The notes beneath the pieces are model-generated. The model saw only the letters and a list, made by a program, of their open reading frames with translations, was not told the DNA's origin and did no database searches. The position numbers were made by a program, and so were the translations under genes. Positions 51,318 to 60,361 of a DNA stretch of 64,000 bases are shown in pieces. The stretch covers positions 1 to 64,000 of the forward strand of contig CAJMNO010000006.1 in the NCBI GenBank assembly GCA_905214865.1, written 5' to 3'. Origin of the DNA: an uncultured bacterium (GTDB taxonomy: Bacteria; Actinomycetota; Coriobacteriia; Coriobacteriales; Atopobiaceae). Numbering within the stretch: position 1 is the first letter of the stretch; each line of letters opens with the position of its first letter.

Positions 51318-51657
51318 TGGCGAGAAGCTCCCGACGCGAGCACTTTTGCGTGGTTTCTGCAGCCACGGAGTCGTGGCTGCGCTGCGTTTCCCCCAGTCGG
51401 TCGGCCGCCGGCATCACTCCCCTGGCGAGAAACTCCCGACGTGAGCACTCATACCGGTAAGCAGCTGCCATCCAGACCCGGAGAGAGGCCCACTTGGCAG
51501 GAAACTCCCGTTGTGAGTACTCATATCGGGCTCCCGTTGCCATGGGTCATGCGACGTTTTGCGACCGAAGGCCTTCCAACTGGGAAAAGTCGACAAGGTC
51601 CGATACCCAGGCCCCTCCCCCTGACGGGAAGGTGCTCACATCGGGCCTTGGCCGCCA
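51318..51657. repeat. Dyad module, copy B (340 bp)
   Basis: Same architecture as copy A: left end TGGCGAGAAGCTCCCGACGC..GAGCACTT, TTTCCCCCAGTCGG (51387-51400), 48-bp units at 51423-51470 and 51495-51542, AACTGGGAAAAGT (51578-51590), and right end AGGTGCTCACATCGGG..CCGCCA (51630-51657). A degenerate further unit may follow around 51685-51740. The rest of 50920-51880 holds no supportable gene. Confidence 0.82.
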
Positions 51658-51890
51658 TCGGTCGCCGGGATAACGGAACGGTTGGCAGACCCCCTCGCGA
51701 GCGCCCACACGTAGCTCTCGGTGTCGTCCGCGACTGCCAATACTCCGCTTTCCTCGGCAGCCTCCCCGAATGCCGCACGGAGTCAGGCCGGATGTGGCTC
51801 GGCACCCCCCACACGCGGCAGCAAGCCCCGCCGTTGGCAGCACCAGACGACCGTGGCTCCCGCGCCAATGGCGCCGCCCGCTTCGCTTCG

Positions 51891-51919
51891 TTAAAAAACA
51901 GATACGCCCCGCTTACATT
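51891..51919 (+). promoter_or_regulatory. Candidate icd promoter
   Basis: TTAAAA (51891-51896) and TACATT (51914-51919) are spaced by 17 bases in an AT-richer island about 85 bases before icd. Confidence 0.45.
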
Positions 51920-52001
51920 GCCGTTGCGGCAGCCTTCCACGGCTACACTGGGTTGGTCGTTAACAGCCCTCTAGCCGCAAGGCGTGCACGGAGGTAAGCG
52001 C

Positions 52002-53216
52002 ATGGCGAAGATCCAGATGAAGACGCCGCTCGTCGAGATGGACGGCGACGAGATGACCCGCATCATGTGGCAGATGATCAAGGATGACCTGATCTGCCCG
52101 TTTGTGGACCTCAAGACCGAGTACTACGACCTGGGGCTCGAGAACAGGGAGGCGACCAAGGACCAGGTAACCGTGGACTCCGCCAACGCCACCAAGCGCC
52201 TGGGCGTCGCCGTGAAGTGTGCCACCATCACCCCCAACGCCCAGCGCGTGGAGGAGTACCGCCTGTCGAAGATGTGGAAGAGCCCCAACGGCACCATCCG
52301 CGCGATGCTCGACGGCACCGTGTTCCGCGCCCCCATCGTGGTGCGCGGCATCGAGCCCGTCGTCCGCAACTGGAAGAAGCCCATCACCATCGCACGCCAT
52401 GCCTACGGCGACGTGTACAAGAACGCCGAGATCCGCGTTCCCGGCCCGGGCAGGGCAGAGCTGGTCTTCACCGCGGAGGACGGCACCCAGACGCGCGAGC
52501 TGATCCACGAGTTCAGCGGCCCCGGCGTGATCCAGGGCATGCACAACCTGGACGACTCCATCAGCAGCTTTGCCCGCAGCTGCTTTGAGTACGCCCTCGC
52601 CACCGGTCAGGACCTGTGGTTTGCCACCAAGGACACCATCTCGAAGACCTACGACCACCGCTTCAAGGACATCTTCGCCGAGATGTACGAGGCGGAGTAC
52701 CGCGAGCGGTTTGAGAAGGCCGGCATCACGTACTTCTACACCCTCATCGACGACGCCGTGGCCCGCGTCATGAAGGCGGAGGGCGGCTTCATCTGGGCGT
52801 GCAAGAACTACGACGGAGACGTGATGAGCGACATGCTCTCGAGCGCCTTCGGGAGCCTCGCGATGATGACGTCGGTGCTGGTATCGCCCCACGGCTACTA
52901 CGAGTACGAGGCGGCGCACGGCACGGTGCAGCGTCACTACTACAAGCACCTGCGCGGGGAGGAGACGTCCACCAACTCGGTCGCCACGATCTTTGCCTGG
53001 ACCGGGGCGCTCCGCAAGCGCGGCGAGCTCGACTCCCTGCCCGAGCTGGTCAACTTTGCCGACGCGCTGGAGCGCGCGACCGTGGACACCATCGAGAGCG
53101 GCCGCATGACCGGCGACCTTGCGCGCATCACCTCGATCCCCAGCCCCATCAGGCTCAACACCGAGGACTTCATCCTGGCCGTCGCCGACCAGCTGCGCAG
53201 CGAGCTCGACAGGTAG
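52002..53216 (+). CDS. icd: NADP-dependent isocitrate dehydrogenase
   Basis: A 404-residue isocitrate dehydrogenase of the eukaryote-like homodimer subfamily (type II), distinct from the E. coli type. Conserved: VEMDGDEMTRIMWQMIKDDL, SPNGTIRAMLDGTVFRAPI (substrate Ser/Asn loop), KNYDGDVMSDMLSSAFGSL (metal Asp) and EAAHGTVQRHYYKH (NADP-binding). It oxidises isocitrate to 2-oxoglutarate for glutamate synthesis. GGAGGTAA precedes ATG. A shared terminator hairpin follows. Confidence 0.95.
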   Translation: MAKIQMKTPLVEMDGDEMTRIMWQMIKDDLICPFVDLKTEYYDLGLENREATKDQVTVDSANATKRLGVAVKCATITPNAQRVEEYRLSKMWKSPNGTIRAMLDGTVFRAPIVVRGIEPVVRNWKKPITIARHAYGDVYKNAEIRVPGPGRAELVFTAEDGTQTRELIHEFSGPGVIQGMHNLDDSISSFARSCFEYALATGQDLWFATKDTISKTYDHRFKDIFAEMYEAEYRERFEKAGITYFYTLIDDAVARVMKAEGGFIWACKNYDGDVMSDMLSSAFGSLAMMTSVLVSPHGYYEYEAAHGTVQRHYYKHLRGEETSTNSVATIFAWTGALRKRGELDSLPELVNFADALERATVDTIESGRMTGDLARITSIPSPIRLNTEDFILAVADQLRSELDR

Positions 53217-53238
53217 CGATCAAGGCAAGCGAGACACG

Positions 53239-53281
53239 CGACCCCCATGCCAGGGACCCAGCGGCCTAGGCATGGGGGTCG
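53239..53281. terminator. Bidirectional hairpin between icd and the MoxR gene
   Basis: A perfect 13-bp stem (CGACCCCCATGCC and complement) with a 17-base loop between convergent genes. Confidence 0.65.
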
Positions 53282-53312
53282 TCTCGTCTGCCGACGAGGC
53301 CAGCGCGCCTTC

Positions 53313-54788
53313 CTACCCCCGCCCCTTGCGGAGCGCCTCGAGACGGTCGAGGAGGTCGAGGCCGCGGTCTTGCAGCATGAGGGCGTTGGCGCAGGTCACG
53401 AAGGAGTCCGAGCCATGCGCCGCCTGGAAGCCCATGAACTCGGGGTCCACGGAGAGCCTGGTGACGAAGACCAGGGTCTCCTCTCCCTCGCCAAACGCCC
53501 GCGACATAAAGTCGATGGCGTGGTCGACCTGTGCCGAGACGCGCCTGACGCGATGGGAGAGGGTCCTCACCACGTCGTTGTAGCGTCCCTTGGCGCCGTC
53601 CAGGCCACCCTTTGCGACCAGGGGGCAGAGCTCGCGGAGCAGGGCGAGCCTGCGGGCGCACACGGCGCGCCGGCGGTCCGAGGCGAAGCCGCGCGACACC
53701 AGCCCGGCCAGCTCTATCTCGCAGTCCGACACCACGGCGCCCGCCGCCTGGGGCTCGTCCCCCAGCGTCTTGAGGATGTCGCGCACCTGGCGCACGGCCT
53801 CCTCCTCGATCCGCACGCCGTGGACCCCCGCGAGCAGGGCCGACTCCACCAGGCTCACCACTGCCATGCGCTCGTCCAGGTCCGCTTCGGAGACGTGCGC
53901 CACGGTGGCGTCGTCCGCGAGGCCGTCGAGCACCCGCGCCACGTCCAGGTCCTCGCGGTACTTCCCAAACAGCTCAAGGTAGAGCGAGAAGTCCTCGGCG
54001 ACCTCGTCGTCCTGCAGGTACTGCCCCACCAGATAGGGGTCCACGTCGATCCCCTCGCGCTCGTAGGCCTGCAGCATGCGCGAGAGGTCCTCCCAGCCTC
54101 GCGCGGTCACCACGCGCGTGCCCTCGACGGTGCTCCGCACCCGGAAGAAGTTCTCGGGCTTCTCGTCCAGGTAGGAGGCTATGGCCGGGTGCACGCCATG
54201 GGCGGCGGCATAGCCCATCCACGCGTCGAGGTCGGGCTCCACGTCGATGCGCTTGAGGCGGTCCATCATCGCGGGGTCGAACTCGCGTGCCGCGCGGTTG
54301 TACTCGGGAGGGTTGCCGGCGCACACGATGACCCAACCCATCGGCAGCCGGTGCTGGCCAAAGGTCTTGTACTGCAAGAACTGCAGCATGGAGGGCATGA
54401 GCGTCTCGCTCGCGCAGTTGATCTCGTCCAGGAAGAGGATCCCCTCTCGCCCACCCGACGACCGCATGGCGTCGTACACCGATGCGATGATCTCGCTCAT
54501 GGTGTAGCGGCTGACCTTGTAGCGCTCGCCCTCGAACTCCTCGTCCTGGATATAGGGGAGGCCCAGCGCGCTCTGGCGCGTGTGGTGCGTGATGGAGTAG
54601 CTCACGAAGCACAGGCCCAGCCGCTCGGCCACCTGCGAGACGATAGCCGTCTTCCCCACGCCCGGCGGCCCCATGAGGATGATGGGCCGCTGCATCTGGG
54701 GCGGGATGAGGTAGATCCCCTCGTCGTCCCTCGCCAGGTATGCGCGCACCGCGCCCTCGACCTGCCCCGCCGCCTGCTGGATGTTCAC
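53313..54788 (-). CDS. MoxR-type AAA+ ATPase
   Basis: About 491 residues. AAA+ core at residues ~15-250: ILMGPPGVGKTAIVSQ (Walker A), ILFLDEINCAS (Walker B), VIVCAGNPPEYN (sensor 1) and DPAMMDRLKRIDV (arginine finger region). The C-terminal half is helical and unique. MoxR ATPases act as chaperones with a VWA partner to load metals or assemble complexes. The GTG start at 54788 follows GGAGG and overlaps the VWA gene stop (GTGA), so the pair is coupled. Confidence 0.86.
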   Translation of the reverse strand: MNIQQAAGQVEGAVRAYLARDDEGIYLIPPQMQRPIILMGPPGVGKTAIVSQVAERLGLCFVSYSITHHTRQSALGLPYIQDEEFEGERYKVSRYTMSEIIASVYDAMRSSGGREGILFLDEINCASETLMPSMLQFLQYKTFGQHRLPMGWVIVCAGNPPEYNRAAREFDPAMMDRLKRIDVEPDLDAWMGYAAAHGVHPAIASYLDEKPENFFRVRSTVEGTRVVTARGWEDLSRMLQAYEREGIDVDPYLVGQYLQDDEVAEDFSLYLELFGKYREDLDVARVLDGLADDATVAHVSEADLDERMAVVSLVESALLAGVHGVRIEEEAVRQVRDILKTLGDEPQAAGAVVSDCEIELAGLVSRGFASDRRRAVCARRLALLRELCPLVAKGGLDGAKGRYNDVVRTLSHRVRRVSAQVDHAIDFMSRAFGEGEETLVFVTRLSVDPEFMGFQAAHGSDSFVTCANALMLQDRGLDLLDRLEALRKGRG

Positions 54789-56398
54789 CGTACGCCTCCC
54801 TGCGCCTCGTCCTCGCCCGCCCCCAGCTCGTCTGGGTCGAGCACCACCTTGATCGCCCACGGCGGAACCGACGCCGCGGGAAAGTCCCTGTCGTAGAACA
54901 CGAACGCGACCCGGTAGTCCGGGACCCTGCTGGGATAGATGCCCCAGCCGTCCGTGAGGTAGACCAGCCCCGAGAGGTCCCGGAGTCCCCCCTCGCGCCG
55001 AAGCCGGTCCACGTAGTCGAAGGCGGGCCTGAAGTCCGTCCCGCCGCCACCGACCACGCGGACCTCGCGCTGCCAGCGCCTGAGGTCCTCCTCGCTCGAC
55101 AGGCACACGTCGCTGCGCACCCCCGCGTCCGCCATGACCACGTGGATGTTGGTCCTGTCACCCATGGCACCGCCGTCGCGCAGCATCCCAAAGGTCAGGT
55201 CGACGAAGCGTCTGACCATGGCCGGCGACACGGACGCCGAGGTGTCGATGACCACCACGAAGTCGCGCAGGGTCCGGCGCTCGCGGTACTCCAGGCTCTC
55301 GATCAGGGGCATGTTGCCATAGAGGCTGAGCCCCAGCTCGTAGAACGCGTAGTCAAACTCGTCGGGCGAGACGCGCATCTCCTCCCGCTCGCGGGCAAAG
55401 CGCCTGAGGAAGTCCGCGTAGCTTGCCCGATGGCGCGTGGCGGCCTCGATCTGGCACTCCAGGTCGCCCAGACCCTGCCCGCGGCCGCGCGAGAGCGTGC
55501 GCAGGTCAACTGCCGTGCTCTTGGCCACGTGCTCCCAGCGCCTCCGGAGTTCGTCGCGCTCGCGGGGGGAGAGGGGACGCCTTCCGTCGCCGTCGCCCGT
55601 CCCGCGGGCATCCGGGCCGCCGTCGCCGTGACGCGCGCGGCCCGACGCGCCCGGGGGCGGGGTTCCGCCGCTGCCGGCGGGGTTGCCCTGGGCCCCGGTG
55701 GCGCGGGCCTCTCCCCCGCCGTCGTCGGAGGAGCCCGACGCATGCCCCCGACTTGCGCCGGCAAGCCATCCCGACGCGTCGTCGCAGCGGAACACGCGCT
55801 GCCAGGACCGGCGGGAGGCCCGATACCCTCCCTCGCGGAGGGCACGGTAGACCCTCTCGGCCGTGAGCGGCTCGCCCAGGTCGCGCGCCAGCCGGGAGAG
55901 GACCACCCCCTGCGCCTGCCCGCGCTCGCCGGGGCGCGGCCCGCACACCTCTGCCACGATCCTCTCCGCCGCGATGTCGCAGGCAAGCTGCCACGCCGCG
56001 GGGTCCTTGGCGACCTCCCCGCCCATGAACGGGTGGAGCAGCAGGCAGTGGGCCAGCACGTGCACGTAGTCCCTGACGGGCGGCTCGCGCGTGCGGCCAA
56101 GGTCGAGCAGGATGCACTCGGGGTCGTACCACAGGGTGCGGCCGTCGGTCGCGAAGGGGGCGCCCAGGCCCGACGACGGCTGGGGGGTGAGCATGCCGGC
56201 GGCCTGTGAGAGGAAGTAGCTGCCCGAGATCGCGCGGCTCACGGCAAGCCGGACGGTGTCTGCCGCCAGCCTGTCGGGACTGTCGTCACGACGCGACGGG
56301 GCCATGCCGGAGTCCCCTGCCATCTGGTCGCCACCCCTCCCGACCCCTGCCGGAACGCCATCGATGAGGTCCCGGACGCCTGTGCCAGCCACCCGCAT
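54785..56398 (-). CDS. VWA-domain protein with degenerate metallopeptidase region
   Basis: About 537 residues. The N-terminal ~170 residues resemble the putative metallopeptidase domain found before some VWA domains, but its HExxH-like site reads HVLAH (in VHVLAHCLLLHPFMG), so the catalytic Glu is missing. A Gly/Asp/Arg-rich linker follows, then a VWA domain with an intact MIDAS: FVVVIDTSASV, GGGTDFRPAF and VYLTDGWG. It is the expected partner of the MoxR ATPase downstream. The ankyrin-like gene overlaps upstream within a few bases. ATG 56398 was chosen; later ATGs exist. Confidence 0.82.
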   Translation of the reverse strand: MRVAGTGVRDLIDGVPAGVGRGGDQMAGDSGMAPSRRDDSPDRLAADTVRLAVSRAISGSYFLSQAAGMLTPQPSSGLGAPFATDGRTLWYDPECILLDLGRTREPPVRDYVHVLAHCLLLHPFMGGEVAKDPAAWQLACDIAAERIVAEVCGPRPGERGQAQGVVLSRLARDLGEPLTAERVYRALREGGYRASRRSWQRVFRCDDASGWLAGASRGHASGSSDDGGGEARATGAQGNPAGSGGTPPPGASGRARHGDGGPDARGTGDGDGRRPLSPRERDELRRRWEHVAKSTAVDLRTLSRGRGQGLGDLECQIEAATRHRASYADFLRRFAREREEMRVSPDEFDYAFYELGLSLYGNMPLIESLEYRERRTLRDFVVVIDTSASVSPAMVRRFVDLTFGMLRDGGAMGDRTNIHVVMADAGVRSDVCLSSEEDLRRWQREVRVVGGGGTDFRPAFDYVDRLRREGGLRDLSGLVYLTDGWGIYPSRVPDYRVAFVFYDRDFPAASVPPWAIKVVLDPDELGAGEDEAQGGVR

Positions 56399-56402
56399 TG
56401 TC

Positions 56403-57548
56403 CTACAACAGGAGGTCGCCCAGCTCCCCCAGGTCGCCGTCCGCGTCCTCCGACCGGTGGTCGGGGGCCTGCTGCCGCTCGCGCGACCTCCCCAGCAGCC
56501 AGGCGGCCAGCTCCGCATGGCCCGCCGCAGACGCGACCGAGAGACCCATGCGGGCGAGGGAGGGGGAGAGGAACGACGGCCACTCTGCCACCTCCCTCAT
56601 CTGGGCGAGCATCCCGTTCCGGCACAGGTAGCGCACGAGTGCCGGCGCCTGGGACGACGGGATGCCCGCCAGGTGCGGGACCATGGTCGCGACCACCTGG
56701 GGGTTGTGGGACAGCCAGGTGCCGTCGCGGAGCTGGTCCGCCACGAGCGAGGGCGCCAGCTCGCACACCACCGCCAGGACCGCGTCGCACACGCCCGCCC
56801 TGAGGAAGAGCCCCAGCGCCTGTGCCACGCGCCCCTCTCCCCCGGCACCGCCCCCTCTCCAAAGGTCCCCCATCCTCCGCGCGAGGGAGAGGCACGCCTC
56901 CGCCTCGCCGGGGCGGGACGCGGCGGAATCGAGCGTCACCGCGTTGGCACGCGCGAGGGCCGCCCTCAGGAGGTCTGCGTAGGCGAGGGGGTCGAACAGG
57001 CCGTCGGCAGCGAGCCTCGCCACGAGGTCGCAGGTTGCGGCGACGTCCGTGGAGGTGGAGAACGACCCGCCGCACAGCTGCTCGTTTCCCACGAAGGGCT
57101 CGAAGGCCTCGCTCGAGACGGACCGCGCGAAGGCGTCGCGCAGGATCCCCGCGCTTCCCCGCGTGAGGTCGAGGCGCGAGAGGGAGCGTGCGCCCTCCTC
57201 CCCCGCCGGCAGGTTGGGCGGTGCCTGGAGCAGGTCCGCCCCGCGGGCGAGAAGGACGCGGGCAACGTCCTCCCGCGCCGTCCTCAGGGCGAGGGCGAGG
57301 GCCCAGCCGGCATAGGGGATGGGCGCGAGGGCGTCCCAGGCGCACGAGACGAGCGCCCCCGTGCCATAGACGCAGGAGCGCTCGAGCAGGTCGATGACCT
57401 CGCGCGACGAGAGGCGGTCCCTTTGGCCGGACAGCATGGACAGCGCGACCATGGCGCGCATCGAGTCGCCCGAGACGATGGCCCCGCGGGTCACCACCAG
57501 GAGCCCGGCCACGTTGTCTGCCCCATGGGGGAGCCGCACGGACGGCAC
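56403..57548 (-). CDS. Ankyrin-like helical protein of the MoxR/VWA unit
   Basis: A 381-residue helical protein. Ankyrin-like segments are seen near the start (WALALALRTAREDVARVLLARGADL) and end (GLSVASAAGHAELAAWLLGRSRE); the middle is helical without clear repeats. No enzyme motif. It ends five bases before the VWA start and begins 15 bases after proA, so it is co-transcribed with moxR-vwa and may be their substrate adaptor (inference). The GTG start follows GGGGAGAGGGG. Confidence 0.68.
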   Translation of the reverse strand: MPSVRLPHGADNVAGLLVVTRGAIVSGDSMRAMVALSMLSGQRDRLSSREVIDLLERSCVYGTGALVSCAWDALAPIPYAGWALALALRTAREDVARVLLARGADLLQAPPNLPAGEEGARSLSRLDLTRGSAGILRDAFARSVSSEAFEPFVGNEQLCGGSFSTSTDVAATCDLVARLAADGLFDPLAYADLLRAALARANAVTLDSAASRPGEAEACLSLARRMGDLWRGGGAGGEGRVAQALGLFLRAGVCDAVLAVVCELAPSLVADQLRDGTWLSHNPQVVATMVPHLAGIPSSQAPALVRYLCRNGMLAQMREVAEWPSFLSPSLARMGLSVASAAGHAELAAWLLGRSRERQQAPDHRSEDADGDLGELGDLLL

Positions 57549-57563
57549 GCCCGCCCCTCTCCC

Positions 57564-58847
57564 CTAGTCGAGGTCCCTGAAGTGGAAGTGGCTGCGCCCC
57601 TCGGCGTAGTCGCCCACCACCTGACCGGAACCGCGGAGCTCGTACTTGTAGGTGACCAGCCCGTCCAGGCCCACGGGGCCGCGCGCGTGCAGCTTGCCGG
57701 TGGAGATGCCCACCTCGGCGCCAAAGCCGTAGCGGAAGCCGTCGGCAAAGCGGGTCGAGGCGTTCTGGTACACGCCGGCGGAGTCCACCAGGCGCATGAA
57801 GCGCTTGGCCGCCGCGTCGTCGTCGGTCACGATGGCGTCGGTGTGGTGCGACCCATGGCGGTTGATGTGGTCGATCGCCTGGTCGATGTCATCCACGACC
57901 TTGGCCGAGATGATGGGGGCAAGGTACTCGGTGTCCCAGTCGTCCTCGGTGGCGGGCTCGCAGCCCACGAGGTCGCGCACCGCCTTGTCGCCGCGCAGGG
58001 TCACGCCCGCCTCGCGGTACGCCTCCGCCATCGGCGGGAGGAACTTCGCCGCGACGTCGCGGTGGACGAGCAGGGTCTCGGCCGCGTTGCAGGCGGCGGT
58101 GTACTGGGTCTTGGCGTCCAGGCAGATGCGCACGGCCATGGGAACCTCGGCGGCCTTGTCCACGTACACGTGGCAGATGCCGTCCGCGTGGCCCATGACG
58201 GGAATCTTGGTGTTGTCCATGATGTAGCGCACGAAGGCGTTGGACCCGCGCGGGATCAGCAGGTCAACGTAGCCGTAGCAGCCCAGCAGCTCGTCGACCT
58301 CGCGGTGCGCCTCGGCCAGGTACAGGCAGGCGTCGGGAAGGCCGGCGGAGAGGGCCGCGGCACGGATGACCTCGAACATCTCCCGGTTGGTGTTGAGCGT
58401 CTCGGACCCGCCCTTGAGCATGGCGCAGTTGCCGCTCTTGATGCAGAGCGTGGAGATCTGGACCATGGCGTCGGGGCGCGCCTCGAAGATCACGCCGATG
58501 ACCCCGATGGGGCAGGTCACGCGGCTGAGCACGAGGCCCTGGTCCAGCTCGCGGCGCAGCAGCACGCGGCCAACGGGGTCGGGTAGCGAGACCAGGCTGT
58601 CGATGCCGGCGCACACGTCGGCAAGCTTGTGCTCGTCAAACAGCAGGCGCTTGCGCACCGCCGGGGCCACGTTCGCCTCGTCCGCCGCCGCGAGGTCCTT
58701 GGCGTTGGCGGCAAAGATCCGCTCCTTGCTCTCCTGCAGCGCCTGCTTGATGCGCAGGAGGGCGTCGTTGCGCACCTCCAGGCTGACCGAGGCCATCTCG
58801 GGGCTCTCGAGCTTCATGTGACGTGCGACGTCTCGGATGTCTGGCAT
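57564..58847 (-). CDS. proA: Glutamate-5-semialdehyde dehydrogenase
   Basis: A 427-residue aldehyde dehydrogenase-fold enzyme that reduces gamma-glutamyl phosphate in proline synthesis. Signature: CLDAKTQYTAACNAAETLLVH with the catalytic Cys, IGVIGVIFEARPDAMVQI, MLKGGSETLNTN, and GISTGKLHARGPVGLDGLVT. Full length. proB is not in the window. AGGGGGAG precedes ATG 58847. It may be the first gene of the transcript that continues into the ankyrin-like, VWA and MoxR genes. Confidence 0.94.
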   Translation of the reverse strand: MPDIRDVARHMKLESPEMASVSLEVRNDALLRIKQALQESKERIFAANAKDLAAADEANVAPAVRKRLLFDEHKLADVCAGIDSLVSLPDPVGRVLLRRELDQGLVLSRVTCPIGVIGVIFEARPDAMVQISTLCIKSGNCAMLKGGSETLNTNREMFEVIRAAALSAGLPDACLYLAEAHREVDELLGCYGYVDLLIPRGSNAFVRYIMDNTKIPVMGHADGICHVYVDKAAEVPMAVRICLDAKTQYTAACNAAETLLVHRDVAAKFLPPMAEAYREAGVTLRGDKAVRDLVGCEPATEDDWDTEYLAPIISAKVVDDIDQAIDHINRHGSHHTDAIVTDDDAAAKRFMRLVDSAGVYQNASTRFADGFRYGFGAEVGISTGKLHARGPVGLDGLVTYKYELRGSGQVVGDYAEGRSHFHFRDLD

Positions 58848-58981
58848 CTCTCCCCCTCTTCTTGTTTTCTCGCAAGTATAGGGGCTGGGGGAGACGAGCG
58901 TGGGCGAGGCGTGGTGCCCCGTGCCACGCACAGGGGGCGGGCCGCCCGCCGCAGCCGCGACGGGAGCCCGCCCGAGGGACG

Positions 58982-59551
58982 CTAGCCCTGCTCGCGAAGG
59001 CAGCAGGAGGCCAGGTGGTCGTTCACCACGCCCGTGGTCTGCAGGTACGAGTATGCGTTGGCGGGGCCAAAGTACTTGAAGCCCCGGCGCTTCATGTCCA
59101 GCGCCAGCTCGTCCGATATGTCCGTGCGCACCGGTATGTCGCGGAGGGAGTGGGGGCAGTGGTCGATCACCTCTCCCCCCGTGAAGCCCCAGAGGTAGTT
59201 GGCAAAGCTTCCCCTCTCCTCCTGCACGCGCAGGAACGCCTGGGCGTTGTCGATCATGGCACGGGCCTTCCACCGGTTGCGGATCACGCCCGGCACGCTC
59301 AGGACGAAGTCGACGTCGTTCTCGGTCCAGGTCGCCAGGACGTTGGGGTCGAAGCCGGCGTAGGCGCGGCGGAGCTCGCACCACCGGCTCACCGCAAGCG
59401 ACCAGCTGAGCCCACTGCGCTGGGTCTCGATGCACATGAGCTCGAAGAGCTTCCCGTCATCGTGCGTGGGGTGTCCCCATACCTCGTCGTGGAAGTTGGT
59501 CATGGCGCTTCCGCGCCCCTCCCACCTGCAGCGGCCATGCGACTCTGACAT
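58982..59551 (-). CDS. tag: DNA-3-methyladenine glycosylase I
   Basis: A 189-residue Tag-type glycosylase that removes 3-methyladenine in base-excision repair. Conserved NFHDEVWGHPTHDDGKLFEL, MCIETQRSGLSW with the catalytic Glu, and the C-terminal zinc ligands in VVNDHLASCCLRE. An N-terminal CRWEG gives the remaining Cys. ATG 59551 follows GGAGGGAGCC. It stands alone downstream of a long repeat-bearing intergenic region. Confidence 0.92.
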   Translation of the reverse strand: MSESHGRCRWEGRGSAMTNFHDEVWGHPTHDDGKLFELMCIETQRSGLSWSLAVSRWCELRRAYAGFDPNVLATWTENDVDFVLSVPGVIRNRWKARAMIDNAQAFLRVQEERGSFANYLWGFTGGEVIDHCPHSLRDIPVRTDISDELALDMKRRGFKYFGPANAYSYLQTTGVVNDHLASCCLREQG

Positions 59552-59970
59552 CCCGGCTCCCTCCCTTGTGGCTTACCCGTGAACCAACCGTAGGCGAGCG
59601 CGGGCGACGGTGGACGGACTCGCCAAGTTTCGCCGCAGCAAGGATGCGCTTTCGTTGCGTGCAGATTGCATGGCAAGGCTCTGAGCTGGGGTTATGTGGC
59701 ACGCATTCTGGTGGTTCGCTCGCGGCCAAGGGGAGAGGCCCACGGCGATCGGGGCTGGATCCTCTCCCCCTGGCCCCTGGGGAGACCCGTGGCAATCGGA
59801 GCCGGAGCCCCTCCCGACGGCCAACGGGACAACCTCTCTGGCGCCAATATGGGCGCGTGGGATTCCAGCCACAGTACGCGGGCATGTCGAAGCCACCGAG
59901 GTCAAAGAGGGCACTGACATGGGCAGTACTCCGTGAGACAAGGACTCATCACCAGTAACTTAGGACCCAC
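59552..59970. other. Intergenic stretch before repeat region C
   Basis: 419 bases upstream of tag. GGCCAAGGGGAGAGG (59724-59738) pairs with CCTCTCCCCCTGGCC (59761-59775) with one mismatch, a GGGGAGAGG hairpin like those at 130-165 and 2588-2616. No gene or clear tag promoter is seen. Confidence 0.45.
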
Positions 59971-60297
59971 GGCAGCAGAAGCCTGATGTGAGCACTTCTC
60001 AGAACTGGTTTTGGCTAGGGAATGGATGTCCTCAGACGATTTCCCAGGTAAACGAGGCGTTTGAACCCACGGCTGTCCCGAAGTGGCGGCGGAAGCCACA
60101 TGTGAGTACTCATAGCAGGAGCCTGCCGCCATTCGATCCCCCTCCTCGACCTCAATGGCAACGGGAGCCTGATGTGAGTGCTCACATCAGGAGTTTGCTG
60201 CCACGGCCCCTTCTTGATGGTCTGATACCTGGGAAAACGTGACCCCATGGGCGATAGGCGCCACGTGGAACTGCTCACATTGGTAGTTCGCTGCCAT
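59971..60297. repeat. Dyad module, copy C (327 bp)
   Basis: Left end CGGCAGCAGAAGCCTGATGT..GAGCACTT; ATTTCCCAGGTA (60040-60051); 48-bp units at 60085-60132 and 60157-60204; ACCTGGGAAAACGT (60228-60241); right end AACTGCTCACATTGG..GCTGCCA (60270-60297). The second unit pairs CCTGATGTGAG with CTCACATCAGG exactly. Followed by copy D after 64 bases in the same orientation. Confidence 0.85.
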
Positions 60298-60361
60298 AGT
60301 TTTGATTTTGATGACTTTCCACCCCAGAGTACGACCTCAGGTCAAGGAGACTGACAGCGTT

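Noticed and set aside
50932..51974. Frames of 150-260 codons across repeat region B
   Set aside because: They cross terminal repeats and palindromes, have no homology that I recognise, and the matching frame is broken in region A.
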